Source: Caprella mutica
Lineage: Eukaryota; Arthropoda; Malacostraca; Amphipoda; Caprellidae
Assembly: GCA_947561585.1 (NCBI GenBank)
Contig: CANNZV010000340.1
Span: 1 to 64,000, forward strand
Direction of reading: 5' to 3'
Length of the DNA: 64,000 bases
The first letter of the stretch is position 1. Every line of letters begins with the position of its first letter. Under the pieces are notes generated by a model. The model was not told where the DNA came from and did not search any database. It was given only the letters and a program-made list of their open reading frames with translations. A program made the translations under genes and the position numbers. This document shows positions 41,138 through 52,935 of this stretch, piece by piece.

Positions 41138-42114
41138 TAGATTGAATGTAATTTGTTAAAATCTATTTTTTCAAATACCTATATTTGTATAGGTACCAGG
41201 TTGGCAGCTTTGTACTTATAAATTGGCTTATTGGCAAACTTAAAGTTGAAAAATGTAAGTTGGTAGTTTGGCACTTAACCTCCCTGATGACATTGCACTA
41301 TCTGGCCTACGTCGGTAAACGTTGGCAAAGTAAAGGCAGAATCGGGCATTGGCACGCCAATGCTATTAAACACTGGGTCAATGCAATGAAAACGACATTG
41401 GGCCAGCAGTTGCCAAACAGCACAGACCCAATGAAGGAAAACATTGGGTAACCAATCCAGTGAGTTTTTGATGTATCAGTATATTTATTATACTGGTCTA
41501 CCGGTTCTGTTTAGCAGTTGTCGCCAGACAATCAGAGAAAGTAGGTGCAAATGATCTATCCCAACTTCAATCACACCAAGTAACCTATTTAATATCCTCA
41601 ATTAAATTTGTTTTTGAAATTGTAGCCGTTTCTGGCAATTTAGTATAAATAAGCCTGTTATCCGTTCAATTATTAATTTAACACTTTATTTATTTCATTC
41701 ATAAAAATGAGCTTGGACGCTAGTTAATTCATATATTTAGTATGAAAAGTTATTTTTTCGTTCGAAATAATTATTCAAATTGAAAATTGTACTCCCCATT
41801 TAATTTCAAAAAGAAATATTATTAATTGGTTAAAATAGCATAGTGTAAAATTATATAGATTGGAGTTTGAATTGGAAACTGTTAAATTGTTTTTCCTAAC
41901 TTCGATCTGTAAAATGTATTTGTAGGACAGTTACTACATTGTTAGAAGTAACTGCTGTCTTCACGTGTTCTGTATATCGTAATCTAATTAAAACATCTGT
42001 TATATGAAAATAGTACTGGCCGTAGACGCATGGCATCGGCAACTTTAAGTATTGCCAGTGCCAATAAGTCGTTTATACGTGGTTATACTGTTCAGGGCCG
42101 GTGGACATCCGTAA

Positions 42115-42879
42115 AGGCCCGTCCACACCTATCACTCATGAACGTACTTTTGCGCTCATGACCGCGTTCATGATTCCACGCAAACTAGTGCGGCGCGTCC
42201 ACACCTATTTACCTACTGTGAATATTATTGGTATTACCTACAACGATATAATTAATATCACAAATTGACAGGTCTATTGAAGATGATACAGTAAACCATA
42301 TATTAAAGTAATTTAGACTCATTTGCTTGATTTCCAGGGTAAATTTAATTATCTAATAACAATTATGAATTGTTTTATCAAATTTCTTAAGATTGATTCT
42401 TTATATAAATTAAACAATTGCATGCTCAATACATGAAGAAAATGTATTTGTCCGTGTAGGCAATATAGCATACTAATTTACTACTGATGAAGTGGTATGA
42501 AATTAAAACCATTTTTAATTATAAAAGGGTTTTTAGTTTAGTAAGGGTTTAACGACTGAACAATATCACTAATTATAAAGATCGACTTTCTTCTGAGTTA
42601 ATAATATAAACAAAATATTAAAATAACAATTATAGTACACCATAATATTCGAAAAATAAATTATATTGTTATATTACAAGTGGAGCGCCGTCCAAATCCA
42701 TCCTGCCGTCGTGACTGCAAGCATGAATGATGATTCCGCACGCATGCTATCGCTCTGGGAGCGATAGCAAAAAGCATGCGTGTGCACCAGAAATTACGGG
42801 CATGAACGCACGCATGCAGTGATTTCTTGAGGCATGAGTGAAGGTGTGGACGCTCGTGAGTGAAGGTGTGGATGGGCCT
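42115..42879. mobile_element. PIF/Harbinger-like MITE nested in family A copy 1
   Basis: AGGCCCGTCCACACCTATCA and complement of AGGCCCATCCACACCTTCAC; TAA at 42112-42114 and 42880-42882. The related sequence at 45085 reads straight through (GGTGGACATCCGTGAGGCGG), giving an independent empty site. Confidence 0.9.
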
Positions 42880-42992
42880 TAAGGTGGGCCAACTTCGGGC
42901 CTTTGTTGGCCCAATACACCGAGCCCGGCATGGCAGCGTTGGCCCATAGTTTCGTTCTGAATTGGGCCAACATTGTTATGTTTACTGGGGCT

Positions 42993-44045
42993 ATTGTACG
43001 GTTGTACCCAGGGTACAGGAAAATAAACGGGTATAGTACTTAGTAGACGACACAAAAATATGACGTCACCACAACAACACATTCCTTGTTTGTGACCGAG
43101 CGGCTCATAATTCCTCATATTTGCATGTTAATATCGAGTAGTTTGAAGTCATTTTATAAGGGTTTCGTGCAAAAGAAAAGCGAAAATGGCGATTGAACAT
43201 TGAAGTTGAATATAAATTTATAGATATAATTCAGGTGTGTTTTTATTGTTCATTTCTTTAAATCATCTATAAAAAATAGCGTCTTGAAAATATGCTACCT
43301 AGAAGCCTAAACTAGTGCTAGTTAACTGCTAAATTGTAGTTCCTATGAATAACAAATATGGAAAAAAAATGGAAATACAATTTAACCAATGCCTAGTTAG
43401 TAATTGATAAGAAAATAAATAAATTTAGAAGTGACTAAGTTTAAGTAGGTTTTCCCATGTTTCAAAGTGTAGTCAGAGTCGCCATTTCCAGTCACCCGGT
43501 GGTTACGTCAAACTATGGATTCGATCAGATGATTACCATACCCTATGTTACTATATCCTGGTTGTACCTACAATGAAACACTCATATGACCCTTATACAT
43601 ATAAACCTGATTGTCTATTGTAAAAGGTTATTTTGAGCACATTTTGACGAATGAAATTTTCAATAAAAATTCTTATTTAATCAGTTAAATGCAAAATTGT
43701 CTTAAACCCTTCAGTCACCTTTAATTACTCTACTGAAGTATTTGAAGGCTATTGAGTAGAATATTATTATTGATTGGAGTGTAAAACGTCATAAAAACAC
43801 AATTTTATTTAAGTTAATTTCCATGAAAATGCACATTTAACTGAATAATAGCACAGTTCTTGTTAAAAAAATGGAAACATTATTTGTGACGTCATTCGTT
43901 TAATCGCGGATGTTCTAATATTGTACTTAGTGTACTTTCTATTTATTTACTAAGTTCTAAATTAACAAATGGCGTTATAAACTTATAGGTTTGATTTTAA
44001 ATATTCACATATTTCTAATGAATTATTTCACATACAAGTACAATT
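42993..44045. other. No gene seen
   Basis: AT-rich DNA with no supported exon or repeat. Confidence 0.5.
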
Positions 44046-44049
44046 GATA

Positions 44050-45218
44050 CCCAAAAAACATTACAATGTTGGCCCAATTCAGAACGAAACTCTTGGACAA
44101 CGTTATAATGCCGGTCTCGGTGTATTGGACCAGCAAAGACCCGACGGTGAATCTCCACCGGCCCAGAACAATATAACCACGTATAAACGACTTCTAGTAC
44201 CGGCAATACTTAACGTTGCCGATGTCATGCATTTCTACAGCCAGTACTATTTTCATATAAGAGGTCCCTGATAACATTGCACTATCGGGCCAACGTCGGT
44301 AAACGTTGGCAAAGTAAAGGCAAGATCGGCCATTGGCACGCCAATGATTATACACTGGGCCAATGCCATGAAAATGACATTGAGCCAACGGTTGCCAAAC
44401 AGCACTGGCCTAAGGAAGGGAAACATTGGTTAACCAATCGAGTGAGTTTTTGATGTATCAGTATATTTATTATATGGTCTACAGGTTCTATTTAGCAGTT
44501 ATTGCCAGACAATCAGAGAAAATAGGTGCAAACGATCTCTCCCAACTTTGAGCACATCATATAGCCAAATTAATATCCTCAATTGAGTATATCTTTGAAA
44601 TTGTAGCCGTTTCTGGCAGTTAAGTATAAATAGGCCTATTATCCATTTATTTATCAATTTAACACTTTATTTATTTCATTCATAAAAATGAGCTTGAACG
44701 CTAGTTAATTCACATATTTAGTATGAAAAGTTATTTTTCCGTTTGGAATAATTATTTGAAAGTTATAATTTCTATTCAATTTTAAATAAGAATATTATTA
44801 TTTGGTTAAAATAGCGTTGGTAAAATTATATAGATCTGAGTTTGACTAGGGAACTGTACTCATGTCTTGACTCATGTTTTTCCTAACTTCGATTTGTAAA
44901 ATGTATTCGTAGGACAGTTAGGACATTGTTAGAAGTAACTGTTTTCTTCACGTGTTCTGTATAGCGTAATCTAAATAATACACCTGTTATATGAAAATAG
45001 TACTGGCCGTAGATATGCAAGGCATCGGTAACGTTAAGTATTGCCGGTACCAATAAGTCGTTTATACTGTTCAGGGCCGGTGGACATCCGTGAGGCGGGC
45101 CAACATCGGGCCTCTGCTGGTCCAATAGGTACACCGAGACCGGCATGACAACGTTGGCCCAGAGTTTTGTTCTGAATTGGGCCAACGTTGGCCCAACATT
45201 GTAATGTTTACAGGGTGT
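44050..45218 (+). mobile_element. Family A element, copy 2
   Basis: Ends AAACATTACAATGTTGGCCC and its complement (CAACATTGTAATGTTTACAG). Collinear with copy 1 but without the two nested MITEs. Confidence 0.82.
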
Positions 45219-45935
45219 ATTAATTAAATTACGCTATACAAAACACGTGAAGACAACAGTTACTTCTAACAATGTAGTAACTGTCCTACAAATATATTTC
45301 ACAGATGAAATTCAGAAGAAAAAATAACCACAGTTGCTAACACAAAGTTTCAAACTCAAATCTATATTATTTTAGTTACGCGATTTTAACCAAATAGGTA
45401 ATAGTATTTCTAATTAAAATCGAATAAAAAGTATAATTTTCAATGTGAATAATTATTTCAAACGAAAAAATAACTTTGCATACTAAATATAGGAATACAC
45501 TAGCAGCCAAGCTCATTTTTATGGAGGAAATAAATGAAGTGTCAAATTAATAATAAAGGGATAACAGGCCTATTTATACTAAATTGCCAGAAACGGCTAC
45601 AATTTCAAAAATATACATAATTGAGAGTCCTATTAAATTGGCTATTTGGTGTGATTAAAGTTGGCAGAGACCGTATACACCTAACCTCTCTGAAACTGCT
45701 GATTAGAATCGGTAGACCAGAATAATAAATATACTGGTAAATAGAAAAATCACTCGATTGGTTAACCAATGTTTCCCTTCATTTGGACAGTGTTGTTGGC
45801 AACCGTTCGCTCAATGTTGTTTTCATTGCATGCGTCCAGAGTGTAATAGCACTGGCATGTCAAAACCCAATCCTGCCTTTACTTTGCCAACGTTTACCGA
45901 CGTTAGTGCAATGTTATCAGGGTACATACATACTC
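45219..45935 (-). mobile_element. Family A element, partial inverted copy 3
   Basis: Directly abuts copy 2 in opposite orientation: ACACGTGAAGACAACAGTTA, GCCAGAAACGGCTACAATTT, GGTTAACCAATGTTTCCCTT. It lacks the outer arms. Confidence 0.75.
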
Positions 45936-47077
45936 ACAATAATCACGTACCTCAAAGTAAACGTCAAATAACTCCATAATTTACAATGAACTACAGTAAA
46001 ACTCCTGAGTTATGAATTTTTTTTTATGAAGCACCCGAGTAATGAAGGACCTGAATTATGAAATGCACCTCAGTTATGAAGTAGTTTTCTTTGTTTAAAT
46101 CATAGAGAACGTAGTTCTTGAGGTATAACTATACCTTTTCCAAGTCAAGTTGGCAGAAGTGAATAATGAATTGGCAGAATTTAATGTAATTTTATGAAAA
46201 TTACAACTACAATTTACAATACAATAGTGGGTTATTGCAATCTTCTCCACTAGAATAAGATAGAGTATTATAAGATAATACTCTATTATAGAATAAGATA
46301 CTCTATTATAGGATAATACCCAATTATAGGGTATAGCCCATTATAGGATGATACCCAACAATTATTATAGGATGATACTCAAATATAGGATACCACCTAT
46401 AATTGTGTATTATCCTATAATGGAGTATTATATATGAAAAAGTAAATCAGGAAGGCAAAGATTTACTATATCAGATGAGGTTATCAATAAATCGGATATA
46501 TTGAGTATAAACTGTGTTTTCTTCATTGTTTGAGGTTTAAATGATGTGTATTTTTGTTAATGATTTAAATTTAGGCATAAATGACTACTACCATGATATA
46601 TCTTAATATCTTACAATAATGAGTTGTTATATTTATTTCCCACGACATTAACCTAATATTTGTTTAATTACCTCAATTTTGTATAAAATATTAGTAACAT
46701 CCATATAAGAATTATACCATAATTATCCCTCAATGACAAAAATTCTCTATGATTTTAATCACAGAAAACTCTCACTGCCCACTAATTATGAAGTGGCTCT
46801 GAGTTATGAAGAACCATTATACGTTTAAATTATGAACATAATGAGAACACATTGATTTATATATTGAAAATTTCCAGTTTTTAGTATAATTTGATTTTTT
46901 TAACTTTTGAGATTTAGGTTTTAAGTAAATCGTCAGAATTTTTTTTTTTTTTTTTGCTTCCAGGCAGAACGGAATAACCATCTTGGTTATCCATCAGCAA
47001 AAGGTGGTCTTAATTCAAAGCCACCAAAATTGAATAGAATAAGTCAGTGGTTTTAGTTTTTTGGGGGAAATCAGGGC
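45936..47077. other. No gene; short palindromic repeats
   Basis: At 45995-46085 and 46785-46815 there are CTGAGTTATGAAG-type repeats. At 46240-46435 there is a degenerate array of CTATTATAGGATAATACC-like units that is largely its own complement. Otherwise AT-rich. Confidence 0.55.
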
Positions 47078-47205
47078 GATAAGGCCCTTTTACACGTACA
47101 CTCATTACCTACGGAATTCCTGCTTGAGGCACTAAGCCCCGCCCACTACGAGCCAAAATAGCCTTTATTGCGTGAGTGGCAATAGTGAGGAACACAATCC
47201 CACCA

Positions 47206-48000
47206 TATCACACGGGTTACACTAAATACCGAATTATACCGAATTACACCCAATTATACCGAATTACACTATACTCAATACCGAATTACACCGAATTATA
47301 CCGAGTTACACTATATTACACAATGATCAATACCGAATTACACCTGATTATACCAAATTATACCGAATTACACTAGTACACTGCATACCGAATTACACTG
47401 AATTATACCGAATTACATTATACTCAATACCGAATTACACCTGATTATACCAAATTACACTACACTGAATACCGAATTACACTATAGGCTACTCAATACC
47501 AAATTATACCGAATTACACTATACTCAATACCGAATTATACCGAATTACACTGTACTCAATACCGAATTATACCGAATTACACTATACTCAATACCGAAT
47601 TACACTATAATACACAATAATCAATACCGAAATATACCTGATTATACCGAATTACACCAAATTATACCGAATTAAACTATACTAATACCGAATTACACTA
47701 TACTCAATACCGAATTACACTATATTACACAATAATCAATACCGAATTACACTATATTACACAATAATCAATACCGAATTGCACCTGATTACACCAAATT
47801 ATACCGAATTACACTACACTGAATACCGAATTACACATGATTATACCGAATTACACAGAATTATTCTGAATTACATTCTGTGTAATTCGAATTACACAGA
47901 ATTATTATACCTAATTATACCGAATTACACCAAATTATACCGAATTACACATAATTATACCGAATGACACTACACTGAGTACCGAATTACACCGAATTTT
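47206..48000. repeat. ACCGAATTA tandem array, left
   Basis: More than 40 variants of TACCGAATTAYACY spaced 10-25 bp apart. Open frames here are artefacts. Confidence 0.93.
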
Positions 48001-48113
48001 ATCCTTGATCATTGGTCAGGATTTTTCGATATTAATTTAAAGTTATTACACTGCAATGATTATGGGCAATTAGGCTTCACAGCATTATCAATATCAAAAT
48101 GTATGGTTACTAT

Positions 48114-48265
48114 CTATTAGTCCGACACCCCATTAGTCCGACACTTTTGTAGTTTATTACTGATTTAACATCAAATTTATATGTCGTCATGCCCGGTTAT
48201 TGAATAATCAATAAGTGTGCAGTACAACTAGCGGATACAAAAAAACTACATTAAATGATGAAATC
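48114..48265 (-). repeat. Family D copy 2 with short array
   Basis: Two CCATTAGTCCGACACC units, then AGTGTGCAGTACAACTAGCG and GATACAAAA, reverse of the family D core. Confidence 0.7.
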
Positions 48266-48529
48266 GAATGAGGGACAGCTTTTAATAATATTAGAATAAA
48301 TTAGATAGGAATACATATAACATTAGAAAAATGAAATTAAAGAAAATTACTGAATTGTTTATATAAGTTATGTATATATATTATATGTATATATGTAGTC
48401 TAGTACCTATACCTATTTAATTATATGACCCCCCCCCCCCAGACTCGAGCACCCCCCTCCCCACCCTGGACACGAGTCCCTCTTTTTTAAAACTAGATTA
48501 CCAATAACATGCTCAACATAAATAGTCGT

Positions 48530-49135
48530 TATTACCTTCGCAAATTGACGGAAGGTTATATTTTACCAAGCATTTATTTATTCATTTATTTAACATCATG
48601 TTATTCGCATAACTGAAAAAGTGTTCAACCAAACTGCCTGAAATTTGGTGAAACGATTGGTCAATGTCCAGTGACCTACTGGTACAATTTTGGGAGTGAC
48701 CCGGTCAAAGGTCAAGGTCATGGTCCTTTATAACTCATAAATATTAAACCATATTGCATGAAACTTGGTGGGACGATTTGTCAATATACAGGAGCCATAT
48801 TGTGAGATTTCGGGAGCGATCAGGTCAAAGGTTAAAGATTAAGATCAATGCCATTTATAGCTCAAGAACTCGAAAAGTTTTCAACCAAATTGTCTGAAAT
48901 TTGATGGGACGATTGGTCAATGTCGAGGAACCATCTGGTAGAATTTTGGAAGCGATCCGGTCAAGGTCATTTATAACTCAATAACTCAAAAATTATTGAA
49001 CCATATTGCATGAAACTTGGTGGGACGATTGGTCATTATCCAGTTACCAGTTTATTAGACTTTGGGAGAGAACGGGTCAGTGCGGCGGTGAAGGTATGTG
49101 CTCTAACGAGTGCACGTAATCTAGTTTAGCTTGTT
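48530..49135 (-). repeat. Repeat with nuclear-receptor-like half-sites, copy 4
   Basis: Reverse of copy 1 with five units. Includes CCGGTCAAAGGTCAAGGTCA, a run of closely spaced half-sites. Confidence 0.78.
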
Positions 49136-49215
49136 GTATCCAGTAGTTTGTTGAAATACACACTGCTTGTTTAATTACATAGCAGGGGGGTTCGGAGGTG
49201 GCACGCCCCGGTGCC
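49132..49215 (+). repeat. Family D copy 3
   Basis: CTTGTTGTATCCAGTAGTTT through GCAGGGGGGTTCGGAGG to GGCACGCCCCGG. Confidence 0.65.
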
Positions 49216-49497
49216 CCCCCCCCTCTGATCATATATACCTACACATATATTATAATAACTCCTTTAAGAAAATTCATAAAGTTGAATAAATTAGGTTACT
49301 TTCCCTTCTCTTGCTATAATGTCTAGTAATAAATATTATACAATATCTTAAAATTAAGAAAAACTTAGGGCTTTTAACCAAACGGGTCATTACTATTTAG
49401 TTGCTAACTAATACTGTATAACTAGCAAGGTTAGTTAGTTCGTTTACCTATATAGAAGAGAGGGGCTTATATCTTTGGAGGGGGGGGGGTATGTCGG

Positions 49498-49863
49498 GGT
49501 ATGGTCAAGAGACCCCCTCGGTCATGAGCCCCTCGGTCATGAGCCTCCCGGTCATGAGACTCCCTAGGTTTTTTTAATCCTTATTTACCTAGTTAAACAA
49601 ATGAAGAACTACTTAGATAGAAATAACTGAGAGTTGCTAATGTAGTTTGTTGTATCCGCTAGTTTGTTGTACTGCACACTACATGATTGTTTAATGACCT
49701 GGCAGGGAGATTCGAGGGGCGGTACGGCCCCCGATATACATATATTTTATGTTTAATCAGTAATGAACTACAAAAGTGCAAATAAGTAGCTATTAAAAAA
49801 CAGGGGGGGGGGGGCTCGTGACCGGGGGGGAGGGCTCTTGACCGGGGGGGCTTATGACCTACA
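49498..49863. mobile_element. Small foldback pair around family D copy 4
   Basis: Left array of CGGTCATGAGCCCCT units (49498-49565); right array in complement (49803-49863, CTCGTGACCGGGGGG). Between them is family D copy 4 (49642-49740: TTGTTGTATCCGCTAGTTTG, GGCGGTACGGCCCCCGATA). Confidence 0.65.
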
Positions 49864-50069
49864 CCCACGCCGTTATGTCATGGAGGGTTTCGTGTACATA
49901 TCTGTACCCCGTAGGACACAAACCCCTCTTCCCCCAGTCATCATTTCTTTACCTTTATTAATAAGGTAAAATTAAGGCCTTTCTTTTAACATTATATTGA
50001 TCGGTTCCTTTATTCAATATATAGTAGAATTGGTAAAGTATACATTTTGTCACTGTCCAATCGCGGTGT

Positions 50070-50335
50070 AAGACATCAGGTGTAATTCGGTATTCAGTGG
50101 AATGTAATTTGGTATGAGCAGGCGTAATTCGGTATAATCAGGTGTAATTCGGTATTCAGTGGAATGTAATTCGGTATAATCAGGCGTAACTCGGTATTGA
50201 TTATTGTGTAATATAGTGTAATTCGGTATAATTAGGTGTAGTGCGGTGTAATTCGGTATTGAGTATAGTGTAATTCGGTATAATTCGGAGTAATTCGGTA
50301 TAATTCTGTATTTAGTGTAACCGATATCAAACATG
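50070..50335. repeat. ACCGAATTA tandem array, right (inverted)
   Basis: GTGTAATTCGGTATAATC-type units, complement of the left array but only about a third of its length. Confidence 0.93.
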
Positions 50336-50912
50336 TCTTGAATTTTGACTCATGAGCGGCAGTGATGAGGAACGGTGATGTTGATAATAGCTCTTGTATA
50401 ATGTCAAGAAAACAGTACGTTTTAACCAATTTTCAATAATTAATTTATGAAACTGTGGAATATTTATTCGCTTCATGCATATTATTTATTACGTACGTCA
50501 TTATGATAGATAAACATTAATTATTTAATGATATAAAATATTTCAGATGAAAATACTGTATTTTCAGAGAAAATAAGTTTTTTATTTGTTAACATTAGTT
50601 CACATTTATCTTCTTTAGCGTTTTTTTTTTCTAATCAGAGAAGGACATACCGCAAGTGGTGAACGTCTGCAATGGCTCTACGTGTGAAAGCGCATCAGTA
50701 ATCAATCACGCTCATTGCTTGTATAGGCGGGGCCTAAAATTACTCATAGGGAATGAATGTGGGAAAAAGAGTGTAGGTGTAAATTGGCCTTTATTGTGGT
50801 GCGTTCCCGTGCTGAAGAACTCGAAGGACGTCCCTCAGTTCTACGAGAACCAACCGTTCCCGTGACGAAGAATGTTCGTCAAGTTCGTGGAACTCGACGA
50901 CACGGTAGATAT

Positions 50913-51363
50913 GGTGCGTTCCCGTGCTGAAAAACTAGAAGAACGTTCCTTCTAGGTACGAAGTACGGTCCCTCGGTTAGCGTTCCCGTGCAACCACTTC
51001 AATGTGTACGATTCCGTGGTTTAGGAATTAATATCACTAACTAATTAATTAGGGATATTAACAATCACTAATTTAGTTTGGTGGGTTTAAACCGTTTAAT
51101 TAACTATTAATTAATCTCAAAACATGTAATATTGTGTCAATTATCAATTTTATTAATTTACAAATAAGAAAGGGTGTTTCTGCCGCCCTTTTCGTTTGTT
51201 TGTTTACGTTTGTGACGTCACGGCTGCCAAGAGGGACAGCTCGACGTACTATCTACCGTGTCGTCGAGTTCCACGAACTTGACGAACGTTCTTCGTCACG
51301 GGAACGGTTGGTTCTCATAGAACTGAGAGACGTCCTTCGAGTTCTTCAGCACGGGAACGCACC
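50913..51363 (+). mobile_element. Family E element, intact nested copy
   Basis: 451 bp, GGTGCGTTCCCGTGCTGAA ends. Contains GTGACGTCACGGCTGCC. It interrupts the outer copy at its GGTAGAT/AGTACG site. The 125-residue ORF across its right half is a repeat artefact seen again at 62783-63089. Confidence 0.82.
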
Positions 51364-51819
51364 AATAGTACGTCGAGCTGTCCCTCTTGGCAGCCGTGAC
51401 GTCACAAACGTAAACAAACAAACGAAAAGGGCGGGAGAAACACCCGTTCTTATTTGTAAATTAATAAAATTGATAATTGACATAATATTACATGTTTTTG
51501 AGATTAATTGATGATTAATTAAACGGTTTAAACCCTCCAAACCAAATTAGTGATTGTTAATATTTATTTATTTTATTTTAAAAGGATGAGGGTTACGCTT
51601 GTATTGCTACAGCACCTCAACGATATCCATCATCATTATATGCTCCCAATCGCACACATGAATCCTGAAAATATTCCCGCCTGACAATAAAAACTAATAT
51701 ATATATATATATTTTTTAAATACCATTTAAAAACACAATGCAAAGATAAGAATAAAAAGGAACACCATAGTAAACAGAATAGTATAGTACCCCAGTTACA
51801 TGTATTATTCAAATTTATT

Positions 51820-52220
51820 CTGGGTAGGCTGTGACGTCATGTATGTAAACAAGAGGTCACGTCATAGTAAACAGAATTGCTGTGGGTCACGTGGAATAGA
51901 GAATTAAGATGGCGGCCAACGCGACCGATCTGACTAATGATCTAATTATCTTGAATAAATCGTCTTCTTCAAGACTAAAAATTTGTTACTATCTTGGGTG
52001 TAAAAAGACCAGTAGCAATTTCATCAACAGTCATTTTTTAATTTTCGTCCGTATGACTATAAAGATTGGATAATAGCATGCGGCAATGTGGAATTAAAAA
52101 AAATATCACCGAAAACGTTATTTAACAAAAGTTGGGTGTGTTGCAGCCATATTTTGTGTTTGTACTGTACGTACAAACGTACGCACCATTGTTGACATGT
52201 GACATCACAGCCTACCGGGA
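51820..52220. mobile_element. Inverted-repeat element carrying a THAP relic
   Basis: GGGTAGGCTGTGACGTCATG at the left, complement of CGGTAGGCTGTGATGTCACA at the right, about 400 bp. It appears nested in the LINE tail. Exact ends not fixed. Confidence 0.6.
51979..52158 (+). pseudogene. THAP zinc-finger fragment, frameshifted
   Basis: Reads KICYYLGCKKTSSN, then after a one-base frame change near 52030 FFNFRPYDYKDWIIACGNVE and LFNKSWVCCSHI. Spacing C-x4-C ... W ... C-x2-H with the invariant Trp fits the C2CH THAP DNA-binding domain, which is found in P-element-type transposases and host regulators. Only this domain remains. Confidence 0.65.
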
Positions 52221-52509
52221 CACGCTATATGTTCTCTGTACTGTGGGAACACCCAACCATAATTAATCAATCGATTGCTCCAGCATAGTCACTTTTCTTT
52301 CAAACAAACTAGAAATAGCTATTTAAAATCTTTCCATGCACATCCACACAATCACATGCACCACACACACATTTCATACATACCAATATACACACATCAT
52401 TTTTTCCTCTAAGAAATAAACATACTTTTAATCAAAATTCAAAGTAAAACTGAAAAATAATAAAAGTTATTAAAATATATAATTGCACTGAAAGACTAGA
52501 TTATGTTTC

Positions 52510-52737
52510 TCACTTGATCCAATTCACCCAATATCTCTTTCTCCACATTGCACCAATGAACCTTTTACAGTCCTCACTTCTCTCAACCCCCACAAATAAA
52601 CACACCTCTGCCATACTCTTTCCCTCAAATCCATAAACATTTCTTACTTCATTTAGAGCCATACAACTTATCAGAAAGTGTTCATGGGTTTCTTCCTCAC
52701 CAGTACCACACAATCGACAATATACTGGTTTATTTCC
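52510..52737 (-). pseudogene. Non-LTR retrotransposon reverse transcriptase, C-terminal end
   Basis: KPVYCRLCGTGEEETHEHFL then ISCMALNEVR: the CRLC...ETxEHxLxxC signature that closes many LINE reverse transcriptases. About 75 codons followed by a stop; everything upstream is missing. Confidence 0.75.
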
Positions 52738-52935
52738 CTATATCCCTAATTAACTAGTGATATTAATTCCTAAACCACGGAATCGTACACATTGTAGTTG
52801 TTGCACGGGAACTCTAACCGAGGGACCGTACTTCGTAGGTACCTTGAAGGAATGTTATTAGAGTTCTTCAGCACGGGAACGCACCATGAGGGTGATTTTT
52901 CTGATGTTAGCTAGTTTGTATTACTCGTCTCAGAT

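Larger units (their letters stand above)
40748..42990 (+). mobile_element. Family A inverted-repeat element, copy 1 (with two nested MITEs)
   Basis: Left CAGTAAACATTATAATGTTG then GGCCAACGTTGGCCC; right complement ends CAACATTGTTATGTTTACTG. Arms of about 200-250 bp include CACCGGCCCAGAACAG-type sequence and TTGCCGATGCC. The interior has GTTGGCAAAGTAAAGGCA and GAAATTGTAGCCGTTTCTGG, shared with the copies at 44050 and 45219. It hosts MITEs at 41011-41137 and 42115-42879. No coding sequence. Confidence 0.82.
47080..50795. mobile_element. Large inverted-repeat element with ACCGAATTA arrays
   Basis: Outer ends AAGGCCCTTTTACACGTACA and complement of AAGGCCAATTTACACCTACA, with CTAAGCCCCGCC matched inside each end. 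Inverted arrays of ATACCGAATTACACT-type units lie at 47206-48000 and 50070-50335. GGTTACACTAAATAC borders both arrays. The interior contains other repeats and no gene. Target duplication not found. Confidence 0.7.
51564..52743 (-). mobile_element. 1.18-kb insertion: LINE 3' end plus embedded element
   Basis: Uninterrupted E copies read GTTAATATCCCTAATTAAC; here the sequence is broken after GTTAATAT. On the minus strand the insert ends in an A-rich tract (complement of TTATTTATTTTATTTTAAAA) and carries a reverse-transcriptase tail at its far end, as expected for a 5'-truncated LINE. Confidence 0.75.
50798..52885 (-). mobile_element. Family E element interrupted by two insertions
   Basis: Ends GGTGCGTTCCCGTGCTGAAG (50798) and its complement (52885). 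Element sequence is at 50798-50911, 51364-51563 and 52744-52885; the rest is another E element and a 1.18-kb insert. The intact order is visible in the E copy of 62898-63230. Confidence 0.82.

Noticed and set aside
51134..51540. 125-residue ORF in family E
   Set aside because: Lies across inverted ends of a MITE; an equivalent frame at 62783-63089 reads in both directions, so it reflects the palindrome.
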